A stretch of DNA of 11,957 nucleotides. Source: JAZFYD01 sp036443405. GTDB taxonomy: Bacteria; Planctomycetota; PLA2. A program made the position numbers and the translations under genes. The stretch covers positions 1 through 11,957 of the forward strand of contig JAZFYD010000102.1 in the NCBI GenBank assembly GCA_036443405.1, written 5' to 3'. The notes beneath the pieces were generated by a model. It worked only from the letters and a program-made list of their open reading frames with translations, ran no database searches and was not told the DNA's origin. Position 1 is the first letter of the stretch; each line of letters starts with the position of its first letter. Positions 1-6,259 of this stretch are shown here, in pieces.

Positions 1-2
1 AG

Positions 3-662
3 CGGGCGAGGTTCGCCTTCAAGGAAGCGCGCACGTGGGCGCCGGACAACCCCTACTTCCAGAGCCCCGATCCGCAACACAACAACGTGCTCATCGTGGC
101 CGGCGTCGGGCTCGGTCCGGAGAAATACCCGGACGGGGCCTACGGCGAAGTGGTCCGGTTCCGCCGCCGGCCCCACGCGGACCACGGCATCAAGATCCGC
201 GTCGACGGCTCGCCCGCCGGGTATCAAAGCGCGATGGCGACGGATCTCTACATGCAGGCGATCACGCGCGGCAAGCGTGTGCTCGACGGAATCCGCAAAG
301 GCAAGGCGGTGTTCAAGGGCGCGACCGAGGTGGCGGGCAAGGTTCTGATCTATGACGCCGCGATCACCGGCCGCCACGCGACAGAGAAACTTGCGGCCGG
401 CCTCGCGCTGCTCCTGCTCTCGGCCGTCACCAACGCAGAGGCGGATCATCGCCACTGGACGCTGCTCCCCGGCGAAATCCACATCCTCTACATGAGCCTC
501 CCGCCGGGCTCGCACACGCTGACCGTCGAGGCGACCAACCTCCAGGGCAAGCCCATCCCCGGATGGACCCGCGACTTCGAGGTCGAGGTGCCCGCTTCCG
601 GCGACACGCTGTACTACTTTCGCACCGTGGAGGGAGGCCGGATCTACGGAATGGCGGATTGA
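3..662 (+). CDS. COG3014-like envelope protein, C-terminal part (5' end outside window)
   Basis: The frame is open from the window edge, so the N-terminus, any signal peptide and the true start are missing; 219 residues are visible. A GTG at 87 is unlikely to be the start because similar sequence continues upstream of it (ARFAFKEARTWAPDNPYF, then NNVLIVAGVGLGPEKYPDG). I recall this pattern from COG3014, a family of uncharacterised, helical-repeat envelope lipoproteins, including its C-terminal block: here a hydrophobic stretch (LAAGLALLLLSAV), then ADHRHWTLLPGEIHI and a beta-rich tail with LPPGSHTLTVEA. COG3014 genes often lie next to YcfL and LpoB lipoprotein genes, and a YcfL-like gene follows here after 120 bp, which supports both calls. 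LpoB, an activator of peptidoglycan synthases, is not in the window but could lie just outside. The family call is from remembered sequence character only; the function is unknown. Confidence 0.6.
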   Translation, partial: RARFAFKEARTWAPDNPYFQSPDPQHNNVLIVAGVGLGPEKYPDGAYGEVVRFRRRPHADHGIKIRVDGSPAGYQSAMATDLYMQAITRGKRVLDGIRKGKAVFKGATEVAGKVLIYDAAITGRHATEKLAAGLALLLLSAVTNAEADHRHWTLLPGEIHILYMSLPPGSHTLTVEATNLQGKPIPGWTRDFEVEVPASGDTLYYFRTVEGGRIYGMAD

Positions 663-681
663 TCGGGCCGCTGGGCGCTCC

Positions 682-708
682 GAACGGGGGCTTGGCGCCG
701 CCGTCTCT
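682..708 (+). promoter_or_regulatory. Candidate ECF-sigma promoter upstream of the YcfL-like gene
   Basis: GAAC at 682-685 and CGTC at 702-705 are separated by exactly 16 bases, the classic arrangement of ECF promoters (-35 GAAC, -10 CGTC). It shares GAACGG-N14-CGTCT with the site in front of the sigma factor gene at 5661. The -10 extension here is CGTCTCT rather than CGTCTAA, so it may be weaker. It lies in the 120-bp gap between the COG3014-like gene and the YcfL-like gene, 75 bases before the latter's start, with a predicted transcript start near 712. Promoter activity is inferred. Confidence 0.4.
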
Positions 709-713
709 CTTTT

Positions 714-727
714 GGGCATTTCTGCCC
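714..727 (+). other. Small perfect stem-loop at the predicted 5' end of the ycfL-like mRNA
   Basis: GGGCA (714-718) pairs perfectly with TGCCC (723-727) across a 4-nt loop TTTC. It starts 9 positions after the end of the CGTC motif at 705, so it would sit at or near the transcript 5' end. No T-run follows, which argues against a terminator for the upstream gene. The second ECF-like promoter at 5661 has a stem-loop of the same size at the same distance. It could be a 5' stabilising element or coincidence. Confidence 0.35.
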
Positions 728-782
728 GGCCGATTGGTCTCGCGCGGCATGGCGATTGCGAAACACCGGAAGGAAATACGAC

Positions 783-1196
783 ATGCGATTCCTCCTCATC
801 CTGCTCCTGTTGGTTCCCGCCGCCTGCCGTTCGAAGCCGCCGCGTCCCGTGGATGCGAAGTACGACGAGGATCTCGCCCGCGCGCCCGTCGTCGTTTCGA
901 GCGCGATTCGGAACAAGGTCCTCGTGCAGACACATTCGGCCAAGCGCCTCGCAGATGGCCGCATGCGCGTGCAGGTCTCGTTGTCCGCTCGTGTGAAGTC
1001 CGAAACGCCGCTCTCGCTCTATACCGCGTTTTATGACGACGCGGGCGGCGTGATCGCCGAGACGAACCCCGAGCCCCTCGTTTTGCTGCCCGCCGCGACC
1101 AAGACCTATGTGGCGACTTCCGCCGAACGCGGCATCGCCGGTTGGCAGGTCTTCATCAACCCGCTCTCGACCGAACGCTACGAGGAGGACGATTGA
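783..1196 (+). CDS. YcfL-like (DUF1425) lipoprotein
   Basis: 137 residues. The N-terminus is a lipoprotein signal: a short hydrophobic run (MRFLLILLLL) and a lipobox-like VPAAC with Cys15 as the predicted lipidated residue; Pro at -3 is slightly unusual. The mature part is a small beta-rich domain: a short-strand segment near residues 36-50, a central block around 59-70 (DGRMRVQVSLSAR) and LYTAFYDDAGGVI near 79-91. These resemble the YcfL/DUF1425 family of outer-membrane lipoproteins, whose members share a 'variable strand - L/YxxxWYDxxG' pattern and commonly accompany LpoB and COG3014 genes. The precise role of YcfL is not established. The ATG at 783 is preferred over an in-frame upstream start (756) because it directly precedes the signal peptide and has GGAAGGA at 769-775 as ribosome binding site. 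The stop codon overlaps the next start as TGATG, so the two are probably co-translated. A candidate ECF promoter lies 75 bases upstream. Confidence 0.7.
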   Translation: MRFLLILLLLVPAACRSKPPRPVDAKYDEDLARAPVVVSSAIRNKVLVQTHSAKRLADGRMRVQVSLSARVKSETPLSLYTAFYDDAGGVIAETNPEPLVLLPAATKTYVATSAERGIAGWQVFINPLSTERYEEDD

Positions 1197-1708
1197 TGCG
1201 GACCCTCTCGGCCGTTTTCGCTCTCACGCTCTTTGTGGTTCCCGCCGCCGCACAAGAACCGGTGCGCAAGGGACGCTCCTATAAGAAGAGCGTGATGATC
1301 GATCCGGACTACAAACCGTCGATCAGCAAGGCCGAGGTGGACCGCACGATTCGCAAACACGACTGGAAGGCCCGCCGCGCCGCTCGCCGTCTCGAGCATG
1401 CGCGTGCCCGGCAGCAGGCGGCCCGCGCTCGAGTGGCAGCCGCCAACGAGGCGCGAGCGCGTCGTGCGCAGGTGAAACGCGAACACCGCCGCGCCCGCCG
1501 CGCGAGCTTCCCGTGGGCCACCGCCATTGGTGCCGCGACCGGTGCCGTGATCGGCCATCAGCGTGGCCGCGGTTGGGAGGGCGCCGCCGTCGGCGCGGGG
1601 TTCGGTTTGCTCGTCGACGCCGCGCGCTCGAGCCGAACTCACGTGCGTTACTCCTATGGCTACCGCAGCCCGTACCGTTATTCCTACGGTTACACCGGCT
1701 GCTGGTAA
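1196..1708 (+). CDS. Exported glycine-zipper protein with an Arg/Ala-rich helical segment
   Basis: 170 residues. A Sec signal peptide (residues 1-19, hydrophobic core AVFALTLFVV, cleavage after AAA before Gln20) is followed by a polar segment (20-50), then a very basic Arg/Ala/Lys-rich stretch (about 53-103) that should form one long helix. Residues 107-140 are a glycine zipper (IGAATGAVIG, then a GRG turn and GAAVGAGFGLL), typical of outer-membrane or membrane-associated 17-kDa/YMGG-type proteins. The C-terminus (150-170) is Tyr-rich with the motif RYSYGY appearing twice, ending GCW. The start is ATG at 1196, sharing its A with the previous stop, with GAGGAGG at 1182-1188 as a strong ribosome binding site; an in-frame upstream ATG at 1142 lies within the YcfL-like gene and lacks a signal peptide. 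It is most likely an envelope structural or scaffold protein made with the YcfL-like lipoprotein. No specific family was identified beyond the glycine zipper. Confidence 0.8.
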   Translation: MRTLSAVFALTLFVVPAAAQEPVRKGRSYKKSVMIDPDYKPSISKAEVDRTIRKHDWKARRAARRLEHARARQQAARARVAAANEARARRAQVKREHRRARRASFPWATAIGAATGAVIGHQRGRGWEGAAVGAGFGLLVDAARSSRTHVRYSYGYRSPYRYSYGYTGCW

Positions 1709-1712
1709 CCGC

Positions 1713-1728
1713 CGAGCAACGGTGCTCG
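1713..1728. other. Perfect 6-bp hairpin just after the glycine-zipper gene
   Basis: CGAGCA (1713-1718) and TGCTCG (1723-1728) form a perfect 6-bp stem around ACGG, five bases after the stop codon of the glycine-zipper gene. No T-run follows, so an intrinsic terminator is uncertain; it may mark the 3' end of the lipoprotein operon or an mRNA-processing point. The remainder of the 60-bp gap shows no recognisable promoter. Confidence 0.25.
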
Positions 1729-1768
1729 CGCCGCGCACGCCTCTCGCCGTTCGTAGTACCCTTCCGCG

Positions 1769-2488
1769 GTGATCCTGCCGCTGCTTCTAGTTCTCGCCGC
1801 GCTCGGCGGTCCCGCACAAGCGATCTCCGGCAAGTACGCCCAGCACTCGGACGAGTACAAGGCCAAGTACGGGGTGCCGCCGCCTTTTGTCCCGTCGGAG
1901 GATCCGAGCATCGAGGAGCTCTGCGCCCTGATCGAAGGCGGACACGGGTATCCCGGGATGATGGCGAAGCTGGCCGAAAAGCTGCTCGAGGACGGCCAGG
2001 GCGAGCTGGCGTTTCGCGCGTTCGGCCGCGCGCGGGAACTCGGGTTCAAACACACCGCTTGGATCGAGAGCAAGAAAGACGAGTGCCCGCGCGTACCGCT
2101 CGAGGTGGTCCGCGCCGAACGCAAGGACGCCGACAAGTGGGTGAAACAGCTCCAGAATTTCGAGCGCAAGCAGCTCGCAGCGGGCGAGGACCCGGATGAC
2201 CTGACGGAGTTCTATCTGCTCTACGGGCGCGCGGAGCAGAGTATGTCGGCCGTTATGCGCAACCGGCGCGTGTCGTTTCTCGGCGGCGTCGCCGGAATAC
2301 TGATCGGTATCGGGTTCGCCGCGGTTTCGCGGGCGCTGCCCCGCAAGCTCGTGCTCGCGCCGCTGCTTGTCGGGATCGCGCTCGTGTTCGCGCCGCTCGT
2401 GGTGGGGCAGCCGGGCCTTCTGCGGTGGGGCGCGGGCGCCGCGCTGGCGGGGGCGGCACTGGTTTGGATGTTCGGGAGGCGCGCGTGA
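1769..2488 (+). CDS. Hypothetical exported protein with three C-terminal membrane helices
   Basis: 239 residues; I do not recognise the family. A Sec signal peptide (MILPLLLVLAALGGPAQA, cleavage after residue 18) is followed by a soluble part of about 150 residues. Within it, residues 62-105 (around MMAKLAEKLLEDGQGELAFRAFGRARELGF) look like a TPR-type helix pair, with two cysteines (52 and 106) bracketing that region. A charged helical segment (110-165) leads into three predicted membrane helices at about 169-189, 194-213 and 217-235, ending in RRA. A soluble exported domain ahead of a membrane anchor suggests an inner-membrane protein with a periplasmic sensor or interaction domain. The start is GTG at 1769, chosen because it directly begins the signal peptide; no good ribosome binding site is visible. 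The 3' end overlaps the methyltransferase gene by GTGA, so the two are probably translationally coupled. Confidence 0.75.
   Translation: MILPLLLVLAALGGPAQAISGKYAQHSDEYKAKYGVPPPFVPSEDPSIEELCALIEGGHGYPGMMAKLAEKLLEDGQGELAFRAFGRARELGFKHTAWIESKKDECPRVPLEVVRAERKDADKWVKQLQNFERKQLAAGEDPDDLTEFYLLYGRAEQSMSAVMRNRRVSFLGGVAGILIGIGFAAVSRALPRKLVLAPLLVGIALVFAPLVVGQPGLLRWGAGAALAGAALVWMFGRRA
2474..2479 (+). promoter_or_regulatory. Ribosome binding site deciding the methyltransferase start
   Basis: GGGAGG lies five bases before GTG at 2485. It favours that start over the longer in-frame opening at 2425, which would run back through the membrane-helix region of the preceding gene. Confidence 0.7.
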
Positions 2489-3279
2489 GCGTAGATGACT
2501 ACGGCGGCCAGCGTCACAACATGGAAGACGACACGATGGTGGACACGCTGCGGGCGCAGGCGTCGATCATCTGGCCGCTCGAGCGCGGGCTGCTGGTTCG
2601 CGATGGCGCCGGTGCGAACGGCCGCGTGCTCGACATCGCGTGCGGGACCGGAGAGATTCTGCGGCGCGTCGAGCGCGATCTGCGGCCGGCGTTCGTGACC
2701 GGCATCGATCTGTTCCACGGCCATCTTCTGCGCGCGCCGAAGCCGGTCGCAAAAGGCGACGGCTACCGGTTGCCGTTTGCCGATGACACGTTCGATCTCG
2801 CGCTGGCTCGCCACGTCACGCAGGCGCTCGAGCATCCCGTGACGTTCCTGCGCGAAGCGCATCGCGTGCTGCGGCCGGGCGGGCGGATCCACGCCCTCGC
2901 CGAGGACTACGCCGGGCTGTTTTTCGACACGGAGGACTACGCCGTCGCGAATCACTTCCCCGAGATGTCCGAGGCCTTCCGTCCGCGCGGCACGGATCTC
3001 TATCAGGGCCGCCGCGCCTATCGGCATCTGCTGGAGGCCGGGTTCGCGGACGTGCGCGTCGATCCGCTGGTGGTGGACACACAAAACGCCGACCGCGACA
3101 CGTTTGCATCGGTACTGATGCATTGGCGCGACGGCTACGCGGGCGTGCTCGGGGAGATCACCGGTAAGGGCGAAACGGAAATGCGGCGCCGTTTCGACGT
3201 CATGGTCGCCGGCATTCTGGACGAGACGCGCTACACGGCTTGGCTGCTGTTCGTCGTGTCGGGCACGAAGCCAGCCTAG
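2485..3279 (+). CDS. Class I SAM-dependent methyltransferase (UbiE/Methyltransf_11 type)
   Basis: 264 residues. The Rossmann-fold methyltransferase motifs are all present in order: motif I VLDIACGTGEIL (48-59), the acidic post-I GIDLF (73-77), a motif II-like segment LPFADDTFDLALARHV (96-111) and motif III FLREAHRVLRPGGRIHAL (121-138). This is the Methyltransf_11 pattern for small-molecule methyl transfer. The C-terminal half (140-264) is a substrate-specific region I cannot assign; it contains DLYQGRRAYRHLLEAGF (171-187), a helix-strand pair common after the core in this superfamily. The substrate is unknown. The gene begins at GTG 2485, overlapping the stop of the preceding membrane-protein gene by four bases (GTGA), which implies coupling; the flavoenzyme gene follows 43 bases later on the same strand, but a shared pathway with it is not evident. 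Confidence 0.9.
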   Translation: MSVDDYGGQRHNMEDDTMVDTLRAQASIIWPLERGLLVRDGAGANGRVLDIACGTGEILRRVERDLRPAFVTGIDLFHGHLLRAPKPVAKGDGYRLPFADDTFDLALARHVTQALEHPVTFLREAHRVLRPGGRIHALAEDYAGLFFDTEDYAVANHFPEMSEAFRPRGTDLYQGRRAYRHLLEAGFADVRVDPLVVDTQNADRDTFASVLMHWRDGYAGVLGEITGKGETEMRRRFDVMVAGILDETRYTAWLLFVVSGTKPA

Positions 3280-3322
3280 CTCTTCGTTGGCGTCACGGGT
3301 CCCTGGGAGCCATAATCCCCGC

Positions 3323-5635
3323 ATGAAAATCGCGATCGTCGGTGGCGGCCCGGCTGGGCTCTACTTCGCGATCCTGATGAAGAAGCGGGATCCGGCGCAC
3401 AAGATCGCGGTGTACGAGCGCAACGCGCCCGACGACACGTTCGGCTGGGGGGTGGTCTTCAGCGAAGCGACGCTTGGCAACCTCGAAGAGGCCGACGCGG
3501 AGAGCTACCGTGCGATCACCGATACGTTTGCCAAGTGGGAGGATGTCGAGACGAATTTCGGCGGCAAGTCCATCCGCTGCGGTGGCAACGGGTTTTGCGG
3601 GATCGGCCGGAAGGTCCTTTTGAACCTGCTGCAGGCGCGCGCTGCGGAACTCGGCGTCGACCAGACCCACAACGTCGAGATCGACGACCTCGATGTGTTT
3701 TCCGATTGCGATCTGATCGTGGTGGCGGACGGCGCCAACAGCGGCTTCCGGCGCAAACACGCCGACCGGTTCCAGCCCGAGGTCGTGTGGGGGCGTTCAC
3801 GCTTCATTTGGCTCGGTTCGACGCGGCCGTTCGACGCGTTCACGTTCTTCTGCCGCGAAAACGACGCCGGGTTCTTCACGGTGCACGCGTATCAGTTCAA
3901 CGACGAGCTCTCGACCTTCATCGTCGAGGTGGACGACGAGACCTTCGAAAACGCCGGCTTCGAGAACAAGAGTTGGGACGAGACGATCCCGTACCTGGAG
4001 GATGTCTTTGCGCAGGACCTCGAAGGCCACAAGCTGCTCACCAACAAACCCGACTGGCGGCGGTTCCCGTGGGTCACGTGCGAGCACTGGCATTTCGACA
4101 ACGTCGTGATGATGGGCGACGCGGCTCGCACCGCGCACTTCTCGATCGGGTCGGGCACCAAGTTGGCGCTGGAGGACGCGATCGCGCTGGCGCAGTCGTT
4201 CGACGAGACGCCGGCCGTCCCGGAGGCGCTCGCGCTCTACGAGGAGGAGCGCAAGTGGTTCTCGGAGCGGTTGACGCGCGCGGCGAAACAGAGCGCGAAG
4301 TGGTTCGAGGACATCAAGGACTTCCGGGAGTTCGAGCCGGAGCGGTTTGCGTACGCGCTGATGACTCGCACGCTGCGCATCAACCACGCGTCTTTGTGGG
4401 AGCGCGACGAGGAGTACGTGGACGCGACGAACAGGTGGTTCGCATCGACAATCGACGCCGCGCCGACCGGGAGCGGCGAAGCGCCCGCGCCGATGTTCAC
4501 GCCGTTCCGGTTGCGCGACATGGAACTCGAGAACCGCGTCGTGTGCTCGCCGATGTGCATGTACTCGGCCGACGATGGGCTGATCAACGACTGGCACCTC
4601 GTGCACCTCGGCAGCCGCGCGGTCGGCGGCGCGGGGCTCATCATCACGGAGATGACCGATGTGTCCGCGACCGCGCGCATCTCGCCAGGCTGCGCGGGCA
4701 TGTACGAACCCGAGCACGCAGCGGCGTGGAAACGGGCCGTCGAGTTCGTACACGAGCACAGCCATGCCAAGATCGGCATGCAGCTCGCGCACGCCGGCAG
4801 AAAGGGCGCGACAAAGCTGATGTGGGAGGGCATCGACCAGCCGTTGGAATCCGGCGCTTGGTCGATCCTCGCGCCGTCGGCGATTCCATATCTGCCCGAA
4901 AGCCAAACGCCGAAACCGATGGACCGCGCCGACATGGATGCGGTGAAGGAGGACTTCGTGCGCGCGGCACGCCTTGCGGAGCAGGCCGGCTTCGATTTGA
5001 TCGAGGTGCACTTCGCGCACGGCTATCTGCTGGGCAGCTTCCTGTCGCCGCTGACGAACCGGCGCGACGACGAATACGGCGGCGCGATCGAGAACCGCAT
5101 GCGCTACCCGCTCGAGATCTTCCGCGCGATGCGCGACGTGTGGCCCGACAACAAACCGATGTCGGTGCGCGTGTCGGCGATCGACTGGAAAGACGGCGGC
5201 CAGAGCATCGAGGATACGATCGCGGTTTGCCGCGCGCTGAAGGAAGCGGGCTGCGACATCATCGACGTGTCGTCGGGCCACACGGACTACGACGAGATCC
5301 CGGACTACGGCCGCTGCTACCAGGTGCCGTTCGCCACCGAGATCCGCCGAGAGGTCGACATGCCGACGATGACCGTCGGCGCGATCTCGACCCACGGCGA
5401 GATCAACAGCATCCTGATCCAGGGCAGCGCCGATCTGTGCGTGCTCGCCCGGCCGCATCTGTACAACCCGTACTTCACGCTGCACGCGGCCGCGGAGCAG
5501 CAACACCACGACCAGTACTGGCCGCCCCAGTACGGCCCCGGCAAACCGATCCCCCGCGAAAAACTCCGCTGGTTCGAACGCGCCAAGGAAAAGGAGCGCG
5601 CCAACCGCCCGCCTCGCATCCGCGACCGCGCGTAG
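3323..5635 (+). CDS. Bifunctional salicylyl-CoA 5-hydroxylase/2-aminobenzoyl-CoA monooxygenase-type flavoenzyme with OYE-type reductase domain
   Basis: 770 residues in two flavin domains. The N-terminal domain (1 to about 385) is an FAD-dependent aromatic monooxygenase: GGGPAG at 7-12 binds the FAD ADP part, MMGDAARTAHF at 263-273 has the GD motif, and GSGTKLALEDAIAL (276-289) is characteristic of the salicylyl-CoA 5-hydroxylase group; IWLGSTRPFDAFTFF also fits that group. The C-terminal domain (about 390-750) is an Old Yellow Enzyme-family reductase of the YqjM class: SPMCMYS with Cys412, AHAGRK with His490, and the substrate-binding HxxH-Gly-Tyr at His563/His566/Tyr568, then SPLTNRRDDEYGG. 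Family members such as 2-aminobenzoyl-CoA monooxygenase/reductase hydroxylate and then reduce an aromatic CoA thioester in the cytoplasm. ATG 3323 is used because it starts at the FAD strand; an upstream TTG (3287) adds 12 unconserved residues. The ribosome binding site is weak (GGGAG, 13 bases upstream). No CoA ligase or ring-cleavage gene is in the window, so the true substrate is open. Confidence 0.92.
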   Translation: MKIAIVGGGPAGLYFAILMKKRDPAHKIAVYERNAPDDTFGWGVVFSEATLGNLEEADAESYRAITDTFAKWEDVETNFGGKSIRCGGNGFCGIGRKVLLNLLQARAAELGVDQTHNVEIDDLDVFSDCDLIVVADGANSGFRRKHADRFQPEVVWGRSRFIWLGSTRPFDAFTFFCRENDAGFFTVHAYQFNDELSTFIVEVDDETFENAGFENKSWDETIPYLEDVFAQDLEGHKLLTNKPDWRRFPWVTCEHWHFDNVVMMGDAARTAHFSIGSGTKLALEDAIALAQSFDETPAVPEALALYEEERKWFSERLTRAAKQSAKWFEDIKDFREFEPERFAYALMTRTLRINHASLWERDEEYVDATNRWFASTIDAAPTGSGEAPAPMFTPFRLRDMELENRVVCSPMCMYSADDGLINDWHLVHLGSRAVGGAGLIITEMTDVSATARISPGCAGMYEPEHAAAWKRAVEFVHEHSHAKIGMQLAHAGRKGATKLMWEGIDQPLESGAWSILAPSAIPYLPESQTPKPMDRADMDAVKEDFVRAARLAEQAGFDLIEVHFAHGYLLGSFLSPLTNRRDDEYGGAIENRMRYPLEIFRAMRDVWPDNKPMSVRVSAIDWKDGGQSIEDTIAVCRALKEAGCDIIDVSSGHTDYDEIPDYGRCYQVPFATEIRREVDMPTMTVGAISTHGEINSILIQGSADLCVLARPHLYNPYFTLHAAAEQQHHDQYWPPQYGPGKPIPREKLRWFERAKEKERANRPPRIRDRA

Positions 5636-5660
5636 GCCCGGATTTGACGTCCGCACCCGC

Positions 5661-5687
5661 GAACGGCCGCTCGTAAAACTCGTCTAA
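5661..5687 (+). promoter_or_regulatory. Candidate autoregulatory ECF-sigma promoter
   Basis: GAAC (5661-5664) and CGTCTAA (5681-5687) are separated by 16 bases between GAAC and CGTC, matching the general ECF promoter layout (GAAC -35, CGTC/TCTAA -10). An AT-richer stretch (TAAAACT) lies directly before the -10. The predicted transcript start is near 5691-5693, about 40 bases before the sigma factor start codon. ECF sigma factors commonly activate their own operon, so this is expected to be bound by the product of the gene it precedes. Similar sequence GAACGG-N14-CGTCT occurs at 682. No experimental support is available from sequence alone. Confidence 0.55.
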
Positions 5688-5692
5688 TACAT

Positions 5693-5706
5693 CGGGGCCA
5701 TCCCCG
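5693..5706 (+). other. Small perfect stem-loop at the predicted 5' end of the sigma operon mRNA
   Basis: CGGGG (5693-5697) pairs with CCCCG (5702-5706) across the loop CCAT. It begins 9 positions after the end of CGTC (5684), exactly as the stem-loop at 714 relates to its promoter motif. It also lies downstream of the flavoenzyme gene, but only two T residues follow, so a terminator role is doubtful. Confidence 0.35.
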
Positions 5707-5734
5707 TTGAGTAGGTGGAGACCGAGTAACGAGC

Positions 5735-6259
5735 GTGACGACATCGGACAAAAACGCGTGGATCGGTGACGCCCTGGCGCGCCACGAGACCCCGCTCGTC
5801 CGCTACGCGTATCGCATGCTCGGCGACCAAGATACGGCCCGCGACGTGGTGCAGGACTGCTTCCTGCGCCTTTGCCGGCAGGACCCCGAAGCGCTTGGCG
5901 CTCATCTGCGCCAATGGCTCTTCACCGTCTGCCGCAACCGGGCCATGGACCACCTGCGAAAGGACGGACGGATGGACGCCTTGGGCGAAACCGAGGTTGC
6001 CGCGCAAACCGGCGAACCTTCCCGGCATGTCGAGGAACTCGAGGAGCAAGGCCGCGTGCTCGATTCGATCGGGCGGCTGCCCGACCGCCAGCGCGAAGTG
6101 CTGCATCTCAAGTTCCGCGAAGGCATGAGCTACAAGCAGATTGGCGAGATCTGCGACCTCTCGGTTTCGAACGTGGGCTGGTTGCTACACAGCGCGATCA
6201 AGACGCTGCGCAACCAGCTCGGCGACCAAAGCGCCGCCCGCGGAAGGAGCGCGTCATGA
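5735..6259 (+). CDS. ECF-family RNA polymerase sigma factor
   Basis: 174 residues, the usual size of a minimal ECF sigma factor with only regions 2 and 4. Region 2 (about 15-78) carries LVRYAYRMLGDQDTARDVVQ and the basic WLFTVCRNRAMDHLRKD stretch typical of -10 recognition. A linker (79-108) rich in Glu follows, then region 4 (109-163): LDSIGRLPDRQREVLHLKF and a helix-turn-helix around MSYKQIGEICDLSVSNVGWLLHSAI for -35 recognition. The start is GTG 5735; an in-frame stop at 5708 excludes a much longer protein, and the ribosome binding site is poor (GGTGGAG ending 14 bases upstream). The 3' end overlaps the anti-sigma/VWA gene by ATGA, so the two are made together. The gene is likely self-activated from the ECF-type promoter at 5661. 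Which external signal releases it is unknown. Confidence 0.95.
   Translation: MTTSDKNAWIGDALARHETPLVRYAYRMLGDQDTARDVVQDCFLRLCRQDPEALGAHLRQWLFTVCRNRAMDHLRKDGRMDALGETEVAAQTGEPSRHVEELEEQGRVLDSIGRLPDRQREVLHLKFREGMSYKQIGEICDLSVSNVGWLLHSAIKTLRNQLGDQSAARGRSAS
6242..6250 (+). promoter_or_regulatory. Ribosome binding site deciding the anti-sigma/VWA start
   Basis: GGAAGGAGC, six or so bases before ATG 6256, is the best ribosome binding site in the window. The frame is open well upstream (to about 5872) but that stretch lies out of frame within the sigma factor gene, so ATG 6256 is the real start. Confidence 0.85.

Noticed and set aside
35..355. Short open frames at the left edge in other frames, and antisense frames at 427-750 and 644-964
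   Set aside because: They overlap the COG3014-like frame or span intergenic sequence, begin without ribosome binding sites and are Arg/Pro-rich shadow translations.
714..727. The GGGCA/TGCCC hairpin as a terminator of the COG3014-like gene
   Set aside because: The T-run (CTCTCTTTT) is before the stem, not after it, so it does not fit a rightward intrinsic terminator; kept only as a possible 5' leader hairpin.
2221..3324. A 367-codon open frame on the - strand opposite the methyltransferase
   Set aside because: It mirrors the methyltransferase coding sequence, has no domain character, and would overlap two confident genes almost completely.
5644..5649. TTGACG as a possible housekeeping -35 box before the sigma factor gene
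   Set aside because: At 17 bases downstream the sequence is CCGCTC, not a -10 box; TAATAC at 5685-5690 is 35 bases away. The ECF-type pairing GAAC-N16-CGTC explains the region better.
3535..5676. A 713-codon open frame on the + strand inside the flavoenzyme gene, and a 619-codon open frame on the opposite strand (3797-5656)
   Set aside because: Both are shadows of the GC-rich flavoenzyme gene. Their translations are Arg/Gly/Ala/Asp-rich and low in complexity, without recognisable domains, whereas the true frame has full FAD and OYE motifs.
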